This document shows positions 9,655 to 18,468 of a stretch of 64,000 nt of DNA, one piece after another. The stretch comes from Bisgaard Taxon 45 (GTDB lineage: Bacteria > Pseudomonadota > Gammaproteobacteria > Enterobacterales > Pasteurellaceae). Both the position numbers and the translations under genes were made by a program. Each line of letters begins with the position of its first letter. Position 1 is the stretch's first letter. Below the pieces are notes generated by a model that worked only from the letters and a program-made list of their open reading frames with translations, ran no database searches and had not been told where the DNA came from. The DNA is taken from NCBI GenBank assembly GCA_030783905.1, contig JAQAHH010000009.1, forward strand, positions 62,001 through 126,000, read 5' to 3'.

Positions 9655-10446
9655 ATGAATTATAGGACTCTTTTTATTATTTCCTTTCTTACCCTTGCCA
9701 TTGGTATAGCGGGTATTCTTTTTTTACCAACAGATGGAGATAATACTCTGGCTGTTGACAGCTCAGGACAAGTCATTTCAGAGGAAAAACCTAAAAAACA
9801 AATTGTTCTTGTTGAGTTGAAGAAAGATATTGCAAAAGGCACGCTTTTACAATCTGATGATTATGTGTTCAGCGAGATTACTGTGGTAGAAGATAATCCA
9901 CTCGTGACGAATGACTTAAAGGATGTGATTCTTGCCGCACCATCGAAATCGCTACAAGGCTACCTAGTGTCAGAGAATGTAAAATCAGGTTCACTTTTAT
10001 CACCTGATTTTATCGTGGCACCAAATGATCCTCGGTTTTTACTTGCCAATTTGGATTCTCGACAAGAAGTCGCTTTCCGTGTGTATCTGAGACCTGATGA
10101 GCGTTATTTATTAGATTCTGTCAAAGTGGGTGATTCGGTATCGGTTTATAACCAAAAAATTGCCACAGGGGAAGATAATAATCATGAACGTAGTGAATTA
10201 GTCAGATTATCTGACAAACTATTAGTGCTACAAGTAAAGGAATTTCTAGAGGATGATCAAAATCAAGGCACTTATAGTGAATACCGTAGGAAAGATTACA
10301 TTGGATTTGTGAGCTTGAAAGCCAATGTTGAGCAAGTGAAACATTTCTATTCTTTAGATAAAGAATCAAAATTAATTGTGTTACCTGCAGATGAGAAAAG
10401 TACAAATCATCGAGGATTATTTATTCGCAAACTAAGGGGGCAATAA
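9655..10446 (+). CDS. rcpC: Flp pilus assembly protein RcpC/CpaB
   Basis: CpaB-family protein of the Tad secretion apparatus, anchored by an N-terminal hydrophobic segment (about 5-25) and otherwise periplasmic. 263 residues. After a short linker comes a SAF-like region (IVLVELKKDIAKGTLLQSDDY) typical of CpaB/RcpC, thought to act with the secretin. Good ribosome binding site (AAGGA, 9643-9647). Its TAA overlaps the rcpA ATG by one base, indicating translational coupling. Confidence 0.88.
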   Translation: MNYRTLFIISFLTLAIGIAGILFLPTDGDNTLAVDSSGQVISEEKPKKQIVLVELKKDIAKGTLLQSDDYVFSEITVVEDNPLVTNDLKDVILAAPSKSLQGYLVSENVKSGSLLSPDFIVAPNDPRFLLANLDSRQEVAFRVYLRPDERYLLDSVKVGDSVSVYNQKIATGEDNNHERSELVRLSDKLLVLQVKEFLEDDQNQGTYSEYRRKDYIGFVSLKANVEQVKHFYSLDKESKLIVLPADEKSTNHRGLFIRKLRGQ

Positions 10447-11855
10447 TGTCTAGATATCATAACTATATAATAAAAACGATTGTTTCTTTAGGAATTGGCT
10501 TTTATTGCACAATATCCTCTTTGTCCTATGCGAAAACTTATAATTTGGAGCAAGGCGGCACACAGCTGATTAAAACAAATGAAAAAATTGATACCATTTT
10601 TGTTTCTTCCCCAAATGTGGCTGATTATGAAATTTTAGACGATAACAGTTTTATTATTTATGCTAAAGGTGAGGGACGAACAGAAATTACTGCGTTGGGG
10701 GAAAACGGTGAAGTGTTGTCATCAGATAAAGTGAACGTCAATGCACTTATTAATAATATTAATTATATTTCTGATACAAATCATCAAATAAAAGCACGTT
10801 TTCCAAATACTAATTTATCGGTCAAAAAAGTCGGTCAAGCCTATATTGTTGAAGGAAAAGCGCGTTCTCAAGAAGAAAGTGATGAAGTCTATCAAATTGT
10901 GGGTACGGCGATCGGTGCAGGAAAAAAAACCATTGAAAAGAGTTTAAAACATGAAAATGGTGAGGAACATGTGCCATTTCTTGACCAATATCAATATGAT
11001 GGTGTGTTGAATCACGCCAATTTAACGGAGGCAACGCAGGTCAATGTGAAGTTATCTGTGGTTGAAGTGAATAAAAAACTTTCTGAGGCATTAGGCATTA
11101 ATTGGAGCCGTATTGCTGGTGAGAATCAGGGGACGTTATTAGGAGGAAGTTGGAATAAATCTGGTGGCTTTAATGGTATTCAGGGGGTTCTTAAATTAGA
11201 TGCAAGAGGTATCTCTGGTTTTATTAATGCCTTAGATAATCAAAGCAATGGTCAAGTTCTTGCTGAACCGAATATTTCCATGTTATCAGGTGAAACAGCC
11301 GATATTCTTGTGGGGGGGGAGTTACCATTTGCTCAGAAAGATAAAGATGGAAATGCGACGATAACTTATAAGGAATTCGGTATTAAATTAGTGGTCGGTG
11401 CCAAAGTACAGAAAAGTAATCGTATTCGTTTAATTCTATCCCAAAGTGTTAGCACCCTAGCAGGGAATTATACTTATGAAGGGGTAGGGGCAATCCCATT
11501 CTTTAACACTCGTCGCTCGAAATCTATTTTTGAAGTCGCGGATGGTGAAAGTTTTATTATTGGTGGTTTATTCGATTCTCAGGATATTGAAGGTCTTAAT
11601 AAGGTTCCTTTATTAGGTGATGTGCCGATTTTAGGCGCGTTTTTCCGCAGTGCATCGACGAAGAAAGAGCACAGAGAGTTAGTGATCGTTGCAACGGTTA
11701 ATATTGTCAAACCAGTAGATCAAAGAGATATTGTTTATCCTACTTTTGAACAAACAGGGACAATGGAACGTTTCTTTAATTTGACACCATTTAAAAATGT
11801 ATATCATAAAACCTTAACCTCTAACTTCTTGAAAAATGGAGGGTTTATTCAATGA
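10446..11855 (+). CDS. rcpA: Outer-membrane secretin RcpA/CpaC
   Basis: Forms the outer-membrane secretin ring through which the Flp pilus emerges. 469 residues: an N-terminal signal peptide (to about residue 27), a pilus-secretin N-domain with a BON-like stretch (about 90-160), and a secretin domain (about 190-430) containing VLAEPNISMLSGETADILVGGELPF-like sequence and the final GLNKVPLLGDVPILGAFF motif characteristic of secretins. Its end overlaps the start of rcpB by four bases (ATGA). Confidence 0.94.
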   Translation: MSRYHNYIIKTIVSLGIGFYCTISSLSYAKTYNLEQGGTQLIKTNEKIDTIFVSSPNVADYEILDDNSFIIYAKGEGRTEITALGENGEVLSSDKVNVNALINNINYISDTNHQIKARFPNTNLSVKKVGQAYIVEGKARSQEESDEVYQIVGTAIGAGKKTIEKSLKHENGEEHVPFLDQYQYDGVLNHANLTEATQVNVKLSVVEVNKKLSEALGINWSRIAGENQGTLLGGSWNKSGGFNGIQGVLKLDARGISGFINALDNQSNGQVLAEPNISMLSGETADILVGGELPFAQKDKDGNATITYKEFGIKLVVGAKVQKSNRIRLILSQSVSTLAGNYTYEGVGAIPFFNTRRSKSIFEVADGESFIIGGLFDSQDIEGLNKVPLLGDVPILGAFFRSASTKKEHRELVIVATVNIVKPVDQRDIVYPTFEQTGTMERFFNLTPFKNVYHKTLTSNFLKNGGFIQ

Positions 11856-12355
11856 GTAAAGTCATGTTCTCAGTAATGTTGGGGATGTTTTTATTACCTC
11901 AGGCGGCAGAGGCTTTTGTTAAAAATGAACTTCCTCGCGATACCCATATTGTTGCACCGACTAAGAGTCAGGATTTTAATTATGCAGAGTCAGTCGTACG
12001 CTATGTGGTTTCCGATTATTCTGATCTGGCGTATCGAGAAATTAGTCGGAAAGTGATGCGTGAGATAGGGAGTAATATACGCAAAGATATTCGCATTATT
12101 TGGACAGATAAAGCATCGCAAAAATTAGCAGTAAAATTGCAAAAAACCTTAGTTCATAAAGGGATAAACAGTAAAAGAATCCAATTAGTTCGTTATCCAT
12201 ATAAACATTCTGCATATCCTCTCTATATTGAAGTTGAACATATTGGAGCAAAAAAAGCTAAATGTTCTCTGACGATAGCAGAGAAAAAGATTGGGGATGA
12301 GAATTATGTCCCTTGTGCGATCAACAGTAATTCTCATATTCAATTGAAATATTAA
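11852..12355 (+). CDS. rcpB: Flp pilus secretin-associated protein RcpB
   Basis: 167-residue exported protein with a cleavable signal peptide (cleavage probably after QAAEA, near residue 22). Position between rcpA and tadZ and size identify it as RcpB, which in Aggregatibacter is an outer-membrane-associated partner of RcpA. I see no catalytic motif and no lipobox. It contains two Cys in the C-terminal third (KCSLT and PCAIN) that might form a disulfide in the periplasm. Starts in the ATGA overlap with rcpA. Confidence 0.82.
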   Translation: MSKVMFSVMLGMFLLPQAAEAFVKNELPRDTHIVAPTKSQDFNYAESVVRYVVSDYSDLAYREISRKVMREIGSNIRKDIRIIWTDKASQKLAVKLQKTLVHKGINSKRIQLVRYPYKHSAYPLYIEVEHIGAKKAKCSLTIAEKKIGDENYVPCAINSNSHIQLKY

Positions 12356-12372
12356 TAAAGGATATAGGTCTT

Positions 12373-13479
12373 ATGCTATTACTTGATAAGGAAAATATTA
12401 CTGTAGACAGTGCTCGTAAGATTGTCATTGTATCAGATAATGATTCGGTTTGTATGTCGGTGGCTCAGACACTGCGTACGAGAGGATTGGAAAATGTAGA
12501 TATTGTTAAAGAAGATTTTTTTACCGCACCAGATTTAGCCTTTCTCGCAGAAGAAACCTTAGGTGTGATTATTGATATCAGCACCGAGTCTGATGTTAAA
12601 GTTATCTCAGAGAATGTGTATGCGGTAATCCCACAAAATGTTTGGTGCTGTGTTGTTGGTCATAATGACTCGATTTCTTTAGCGCAAAAATTGCTCAATG
12701 AAGGTATCTTATATTTCCATTCTGAATCACAATTGAACCAGCTAGTCGAGAAAATTGTGTCAGGTGTAAATATTCCACTTGTGCGTCATACTGTAAAGAT
12801 TGCTGTTTTAGGTTGTAAAGGTGGCATAGGTTCAAGTTTAATCAGTTCTCATTTAGCTAATGAAATTATTTTAAATAATAAAGTCCCAGTATTACTAGCT
12901 CAAGGACCTAATGGTTCGCAAGATATTGATTTATTATTCGATAAAAAAATACAAGGTGATATTGTTGAGTATGATGCGAATTTCGATTTATTTAGTGGCA
13001 ATATCGCACGTCTTCCTCTTTCTGTTACCGATAAATATAACTTTATTATTTATGATCAACCTATTTTTAATGTGAATAAAGAGAATTTTGCAAACTTCTT
13101 AGACTATTGCAATAGTTTTATATTAGTGGTGGATCGTAGAATTAATTCATTAAGAGTGGCAAAACAATTTTTAGATGAATGTGAGCGTATGCGAACAACA
13201 ACAGGTAAACCTATTCGTACTTTTATCTGTATTTCAGATAATAATATGGAAACATCAAAATTAATGGCGACGACAGATATTGAAATGTTATTAAAATGCC
13301 CTGTTGATGCGACAATTCCTTTCCTGAAGAAAACGGACAGTAAAACAGTGTTATCTATTGATCTAGGAAGAGTAGGGAAAAAAGAAATTAACACTTTGAT
13401 GATGAGAGTGATTGGTATGGTTTCTCGTCATAAAAAGAAAGAAAAGCAGAGTTTTTTCTCCTCACTCATGAAAAAGTAA
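12373..13479 (+). CDS. tadZ: Tad pilus localisation ATPase-like protein TadZ
   Basis: ParA/MinD-superfamily protein that in Tad systems marks the pole and recruits the secretion complex. 368 residues: an N-terminal receiver-like domain (about 15-130), then an ATPase-like domain starting AVLGCKGGIGSSLISS. The Walker A is deviant: KGG is present but the usual GKT/GKS lysine is replaced (GIGSS), as in other TadZ proteins. The IIYDQP and LVVDRR strands follow as in MinD-like folds. It starts 17 bases after rcpB with its own AAGGA and precedes tadA by 20 bases. Confidence 0.9.
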   Translation: MLLLDKENITVDSARKIVIVSDNDSVCMSVAQTLRTRGLENVDIVKEDFFTAPDLAFLAEETLGVIIDISTESDVKVISENVYAVIPQNVWCCVVGHNDSISLAQKLLNEGILYFHSESQLNQLVEKIVSGVNIPLVRHTVKIAVLGCKGGIGSSLISSHLANEIILNNKVPVLLAQGPNGSQDIDLLFDKKIQGDIVEYDANFDLFSGNIARLPLSVTDKYNFIIYDQPIFNVNKENFANFLDYCNSFILVVDRRINSLRVAKQFLDECERMRTTTGKPIRTFICISDNNMETSKLMATTDIEMLLKCPVDATIPFLKKTDSKTVLSIDLGRVGKKEINTLMMRVIGMVSRHKKKEKQSFFSSLMKK

Positions 13480-13499
13480 CTTAACTGAAGATATGAAAG

Positions 13500-14777
13500 A
13501 TGTTAACAAGAGAACAGCAAATCTTTTTTAGGAATGAACTATTAAGCAATCTTGATATTGAGAAGATCGATGAGTTTCAGAGTGAGCGAAATAAGCTTGT
13601 GGATGAGCTGACTCAAGTTCTTTATCGTATAGCAGGTACAAATAATATTTATTTAAATTCTGCTGATGCCTTATTCATGGCGGAAATTGTTGCGGATGAG
13701 ATAGGTGGATATGGTCCCATTAGAGAACTCATGGAAGATGACACGGTTAATGATATTTTAGTAAATGGTCCTGATAATATTTGGATTGAACGGGCTGGTA
13801 TTTTAGAAAAAACAGATAAAAATTTTGTTAGTAATGAACAGTTGACTGATATTGCTAAACGATTGGTCGCAAAAGTCGGACGAAGAATTGATGATGGAAG
13901 TCCATTAGTGGACTCTCGCTTACCGGATGGTAGCCGTTTGAATGTTGTGATTGCACCCATCGCTTTAGACGGTACGTCGATTTCAATTCGTAAATTTAGT
14001 AAATCAAAGAAAACACTACAAGAATTAGTTAATTTTGGTTCAATGACTCGTGAAATGGCGAATTTTCTAATTATTGCTGCACGGTCTCGCGTGAATATTA
14101 TTGTTTCTGGCGGTACGGGTTCTGGGAAAACTACATTATTAAATGCATTATCAAACTATATTTCCCATCAAGAACGGGTCATTACTTTAGAAGATACGGC
14201 CGAGTTACGTTTGGAGCAACCCCATGTTGTTCGTTTGGAAACGCGTCTAGCGGGGGTAGAACGTACTGGTGAAGTGACAATGCAAGACCTTGTGATTAAT
14301 GCGCTACGTATGCGCCCTGAACGTATTATTGTGGGGGAATGTCGTGGTGGAGAAGCTTTTCAAATGTTGCAAGCAATGAATACCGGACATGATGGTTCCA
14401 TGTCGACCCTTCACGCCAATAGTCCACGCGATGCCACTTCTCGTTTAGAAAGTATGGTCATGATGTCAAATGCCTCGTTACCTTTAGAAGCTATTAGACG
14501 GAATATTGCATCAGCGGTAAATATCATTGTACAAGCTTCACGTTTGAATGATGGTTCAAGAAAGATTATGAATATTACCGAATTGATGGGGATGGAAAAT
14601 GGCCAAATTATCATGCAAGATATTTTTTCCTATCAGCCAAGTAAATATCGGGATGAGAATGGAAAAATTGTTGGTGAGTTTATTTGCCACGGTTTGCTAA
14701 CGCGGTCAATTGTTTATCAAAATGCTCAGATTTTTAATCTTAGTTCAGAATTACAAAGTATTTTTGACGGGAGCTAG
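13500..14777 (+). CDS. tadA: Tad pilus motor ATPase
   Basis: Secretion ATPase of the type II/IV (VirB11/PilB-like) family that powers Flp pilus assembly at the inner membrane. 425 residues: an N-terminal domain, then the RecA-like core. The P-loop is GGTGSGKT (204-211, Lys210), followed by the Asp box (ITLEDTAELRL), Walker B (RIIVGECRGGEAF) and the His box (GHDGSMSTLHANSPR). Intact full-length motor. tadB begins three bases after its stop. Confidence 0.97.
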   Translation: MLTREQQIFFRNELLSNLDIEKIDEFQSERNKLVDELTQVLYRIAGTNNIYLNSADALFMAEIVADEIGGYGPIRELMEDDTVNDILVNGPDNIWIERAGILEKTDKNFVSNEQLTDIAKRLVAKVGRRIDDGSPLVDSRLPDGSRLNVVIAPIALDGTSISIRKFSKSKKTLQELVNFGSMTREMANFLIIAARSRVNIIVSGGTGSGKTTLLNALSNYISHQERVITLEDTAELRLEQPHVVRLETRLAGVERTGEVTMQDLVINALRMRPERIIVGECRGGEAFQMLQAMNTGHDGSMSTLHANSPRDATSRLESMVMMSNASLPLEAIRRNIASAVNIIVQASRLNDGSRKIMNITELMGMENGQIIMQDIFSYQPSKYRDENGKIVGEFICHGLLTRSIVYQNAQIFNLSSELQSIFDGS

Positions 14778-14780
14778 TAT

Positions 14781-15665
14781 ATGAGCTTGATTTATTATCT
14801 TATTCTTGGTTTTGGGGTATTACTTTTGACATATACCGCGAAACGTTGGTTTGCGACTAAAAAGAAAATACGTCAAGATGAAACATCGCTCAATAAAACA
14901 GTAGAGCTTATTCATAGTATAAAGAAGAAAATTCTTTTGTGGCAATATTATTTCACTGCGGGAGATAAGAAAAAACTTTTACGTAATATTTTGATTACTA
15001 TTGGTGCTTTTGCTTTTTTATTCATCATTAATGTCTTGTATGTTCGCATTCCGAGAGGTCTTTTCTACCTCGGTTTTATTATAGGCTTTATTATTTTTGT
15101 GTGGAAGCTAGGCCAATATCGTAATAGAAAAATGTTTGATGCGATGTTTCCTGAGGTGATTCAAATATTGAATGCTGCAGCAACAGGCGGAGCTGGATTA
15201 TTACAAGCACTAGAACGATGTGGGAAAGATCTTGCTGGGCAATTAGGGGAAGAATTTAAGAATATTCATAGGCGTTTAGCGATTGGGGAAGAACCAATGT
15301 CTGTTTTTGAAGACAGTTATAGTCGCTATCCCTATAAAGAATTCTATTTTTTTATTACGATAATTCGGACAAATTTATCTAAAGGTGGACAAATTCGAGA
15401 AGTGATTACACGCTTAGGAAGAGTGATTGCAGACAGTAAAAAAATGGAGCAAAAGAAAAAAGCAATGACCTCAGAAGCGAGGATGTCCGCTTTTATTGTC
15501 GCAATGTTCCCTATTGGTTTTTTCTTATTTATGCAGTTTTCGATGCCAGAAAACTTTGATTTCTTAATTAATAATCCTGATGGCAGAGTGGTATTATATT
15601 ATGTATTTGGTAGTGAATTATTAGGAATGTTTATTATTTGGTGGTTGATGAGGAAATCAACATGA
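14781..15665 (+). CDS. tadB: Tad pilus inner-membrane platform protein TadB
   Basis: One of two GspF-like platform proteins on which the TadA motor acts. 294 residues with two hydrophobic helices at about 70-115 and two at the C-terminus, and a central type II secretion F domain (FPEVIQILNAAATGGAGLLQALE). Ribosome binding site GGGAGC, three-base spacing from tadA, and a four-base ATGA overlap with tadC show tight translational coupling. Confidence 0.94.
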   Translation: MSLIYYLILGFGVLLLTYTAKRWFATKKKIRQDETSLNKTVELIHSIKKKILLWQYYFTAGDKKKLLRNILITIGAFAFLFIINVLYVRIPRGLFYLGFIIGFIIFVWKLGQYRNRKMFDAMFPEVIQILNAAATGGAGLLQALERCGKDLAGQLGEEFKNIHRRLAIGEEPMSVFEDSYSRYPYKEFYFFITIIRTNLSKGGQIREVITRLGRVIADSKKMEQKKKAMTSEARMSAFIVAMFPIGFFLFMQFSMPENFDFLINNPDGRVVLYYVFGSELLGMFIIWWLMRKST

Positions 15666-16516
15666 CACTTAAATTTCTTTTATTTTCTATTTTATTAATT
15701 GCTTTTGGTCTTGTTGTTCTTTTTCTAGCGATTGCACATAAAAAGAAATTAGAAAGAGGCCGTGAGATTCTAGCGGGTGAAATTCCTAAGGATAAAAGCG
15801 AAACTGCAGTACAAAAAGGAAAAAGTAAACAACAGATTGAATTAGAGCTATTACTCATTAATAATAATTCTGTTTTAAGGTTTCTTGGATTAGTGGATAA
15901 AAATCTTAAAGTAAAGCTGATAACTATTTTTGTTTTGTCATTGTTATATTATCTATATACTTTGAAAACACATTCTGATGATGTCATTGGTTTTATTATG
16001 ATCTTTATTGCGGTAATCATTATTCCGGGGATTTTAACTAATGCCATTTTAAAAAGTAAAGTCAAAAAAATCATGGTTGATTTACCGGGATTTATAGATT
16101 TGGTTGCAGTCAATGTGCAAACAGGTATTACTATTGATGCGGCGTTAAAGCAAGTTGCGCTAGATTTTAAAAAGTTAAATCCAGATTTAACTTATGTTAT
16201 GTTGAGAATTATTCGTAAGTCTGAAATTACAGGGTTATCTCAAGCACTACAGGATCTCTCAATTTCATTGCCAACGACGGAAATAAGAATGTTCTGTACT
16301 GTGTTACAACAAAGCTTAAATTTTGGTTCTTCCATTTATGCTCATTTAATTCAGCTATCAGCAGATATTCGCGAGCTTCAGCTATTAGCACTAGAGGAAA
16401 AATTAGGAACATTATCTGCTAAAATGAGTATTCCACTCATTATATTCATTATGTTCCCGATTATTATTTTAATTTTAGCACCAGGTTTAATGAGGGTCTT
16501 CACAAATGCTTCCTAA
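15662..16516 (+). CDS. tadC: Tad pilus inner-membrane platform protein TadC
   Basis: Second GspF-like platform protein, pairing with TadB. I choose the ATG at 15662, which overlaps the tadB stop as ATGA and follows GAGGAAA; a GTG at 15638 in the same frame would add eight residues and is less likely. 284 residues: an N-terminal membrane segment, a second hydrophobic pair at about 85-130, a T2SF domain (LPGFIDLVAVNVQTGITIDAAL), and two C-terminal helices. Its end overlaps the start of tadD by 11 bases. Confidence 0.93.
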   Translation: MTLKFLLFSILLIAFGLVVLFLAIAHKKKLERGREILAGEIPKDKSETAVQKGKSKQQIELELLLINNNSVLRFLGLVDKNLKVKLITIFVLSLLYYLYTLKTHSDDVIGFIMIFIAVIIIPGILTNAILKSKVKKIMVDLPGFIDLVAVNVQTGITIDAALKQVALDFKKLNPDLTYVMLRIIRKSEITGLSQALQDLSISLPTTEIRMFCTVLQQSLNFGSSIYAHLIQLSADIRELQLLALEEKLGTLSAKMSIPLIIFIMFPIIILILAPGLMRVFTNAS

Positions 16517-17276
16517 ATTCACAAAAAAAGTTTTATGTTTTAGTTTGGCTTTTTCTCTTGTTGCATGTTCTAATGTCTCGAATAATAAGACATCGATGAC
16601 ATCTGAAAGTATTTCAGCCAAAGAAACGTTATATTTAAATACACAAAATTATGAATCTTTAATTTCGTTATATAGAAATGTATTAAAAGAAAAAGACGAT
16701 CCCATGATCCGTTATAAGTTAGCTAATGCTTATTATGATAAAGGTGATAGTCATTCATCATCGCTCTATTTAGCTCCGTTATTGACTCAAAATCAGAAGA
16801 ACGAAATAGCGAAAAAAGCGAAAGAGTTACAGGTCAAAAATTTAATTCAACTTAAAAAGTATGACGAGGCGGTCTCTATCGCAAATGAATTATTAGGCTT
16901 AGCACCTAATAATGGTGTTGCCTATAATTTAAGAGGTATTGCCTTTGCGCAGCTTGGAAATTTGAATAAAGCGCGTGATGATATTAATAAAGCAAGAGAG
17001 CTTTTTATTAATGATGTTGTTGCTGTAAATAATTTAGCAATGCTGAATATTATTAATGGCGACTATCGTAATGCCGTTTCTTTATTAATGCCGCAATATA
17101 TTAATGGTATTCGTGAGCGCCGTTTGATTCACAATTTAGTCTTTGCTTTAATTAAGAGTGGTGATATTGAATATGCAAAAGATATTATTAGGAAAGAACA
17201 GTTAAATACTTCACCAGATGATTTAGTTAAAGCCTTGAGCAAGGCTGAGCCTATATTTAAAGAGGTTCGTCGTTAA
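16506..17276 (+). CDS. tadD: Tad locus TPR lipoprotein TadD
   Basis: Lipoprotein with tetratricopeptide repeats, thought to help secretin assembly like PilF/PilW. 256 residues. The signal peptide ends with a lipobox (SLVACS), so Cys21 would be lipidated. Repeats include a clear TPR around NGVAYNLRGIAFAQLGNLNKA and degenerate copies before and after it. It overlaps tadC by 11 bases and precedes tadE by nine. Confidence 0.9.
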   Translation: MLPKFTKKVLCFSLAFSLVACSNVSNNKTSMTSESISAKETLYLNTQNYESLISLYRNVLKEKDDPMIRYKLANAYYDKGDSHSSSLYLAPLLTQNQKNEIAKKAKELQVKNLIQLKKYDEAVSIANELLGLAPNNGVAYNLRGIAFAQLGNLNKARDDINKARELFINDVVAVNNLAMLNIINGDYRNAVSLLMPQYINGIRERRLIHNLVFALIKSGDIEYAKDIIRKEQLNTSPDDLVKALSKAEPIFKEVRR

Positions 17277-17285
17277 GGAGCTTAT

Positions 17286-17861
17286 ATGAAAAAGTTTCTA
17301 CGTAGTTCTAAGGGAGTGGCGAGTATAGAATTCACTTGGACTATTGGTATATATATTTTTGTTGTGATGCTGATTTTTGAATTTTGTCGTTTAGCTATTA
17401 CGACTGCCTATTGGGATTTAGCCATTTCTGAAAGTGTCAGAATTGCTAAAAATGAACAATTACAGAGTGGAGACTATAAAACGGCTTTTATTAATGCCTT
17501 AAATAAGCAAAGAGAAGCTCAAGGTTCTTCGACTTTGGGGTATTTAGCACAAGTACAAAAAGGACAGATTGAGATCAATGTCGAATATGTAGATTGTATT
17601 AATGCACCTACATCATGTATAGATGAATTACTAAAAGGCAATTTTTTAAAGAAAATTAAAGACCCAAGTGGTCATGAGGTTGAGCCATCGGGGATATTAG
17701 CTACATTAGCGCGTTATTCTTTAAGCTATCATTATGAGTTTTTAATTCCTCTCCCTTTTCTTTCTAAGAAAGTATCCGAGTCTGTTTTAAAACGAGAATT
17801 TATTACAGTACAAGAACATCAACGAGCGTTATTTCAGCCTATTCAGCCACAATCTAGGTAG
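17286..17861 (+). CDS. tadE: Tad minor pseudopilin TadE
   Basis: TadE-like pseudopilin: a short basic leader ending in SSKG, then VASIEFTWTIGIY with the Glu at +5 followed by Phe, and one long hydrophobic segment, expected to be cleaved by TadV. 191 residues with a soluble C-terminal domain containing two Cys (DCINAPTSC). Strong ribosome binding site AAGGAG. Needed for pilus biogenesis in related bacteria. Confidence 0.9.
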   Translation: MKKFLRSSKGVASIEFTWTIGIYIFVVMLIFEFCRLAITTAYWDLAISESVRIAKNEQLQSGDYKTAFINALNKQREAQGSSTLGYLAQVQKGQIEINVEYVDCINAPTSCIDELLKGNFLKKIKDPSGHEVEPSGILATLARYSLSYHYEFLIPLPFLSKKVSESVLKREFITVQEHQRALFQPIQPQSR

Positions 17862-17902
17862 GGCTATAGACCTGAACGTTATATAAGTATGGGTAGAGAA
17901 GA

Positions 17903-18448
17903 ATGAGAAATATAAAATTATTTTTTGCGGATAAAAAGGGTGCCGTAACTGTTGAGTTCATATCCATGATGATGTTTTTGGCATTTATATTTGCGTTTTT
18001 ATCAGATGTTGTTGTGATGCGCTCCACAATGGGCAGATTGGACAACGCATCTTATACTTTAGTCAATATTTTGCGAGAAAGATTACAGTTATATGCAGGA
18101 ACAGCGGATATTACTGAGCGTGATTATAAACAAATGGAGTCATTGGCGAAACGTTTGATCTATGGTGATCAAAATAGTAAGGAGGAGCTGAATATTGTTT
18201 TAGAATATTGGTCAGAGAAAAAGCAAACTAGACTGCCACATGCGGTGAGTCGTTGTCAGCCTTATAGAAATCTTAAGGACTTATCTTATTTATCGCCTAA
18301 ATCAGAATTTAATCATGAGAGACGTATTCCACTTTATCAGGTAACGGTTTGCGTTGAGTCGAAAAGTTTATTTCAAGCGTTGTTATTAAGTAAGTCAGAT
18401 AGGGTAGAAGGGCTTATGCGTTCTTCATCAATGTCAGTATCCAGATGA
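17903..18448 (+). CDS. tadF: Tad minor pseudopilin TadF
   Basis: 181-residue pseudopilin-like protein. The leader ends with DKKG, followed by AVTVEFISMMMF (Glu at +5) and a hydrophobic segment to about residue 40, then a soluble domain with two Cys. Order and size fit TadF. It starts 41 bases after tadE, the largest gap inside the assembly part of the locus, and overlaps the earliest possible tadG start. Confidence 0.88.
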   Translation: MRNIKLFFADKKGAVTVEFISMMMFLAFIFAFLSDVVVMRSTMGRLDNASYTLVNILRERLQLYAGTADITERDYKQMESLAKRLIYGDQNSKEELNIVLEYWSEKKQTRLPHAVSRCQPYRNLKDLSYLSPKSEFNHERRIPLYQVTVCVESKSLFQALLLSKSDRVEGLMRSSSMSVSR

Positions 18449-18468
18449 TTTGTTGTGGAGGGAACTTT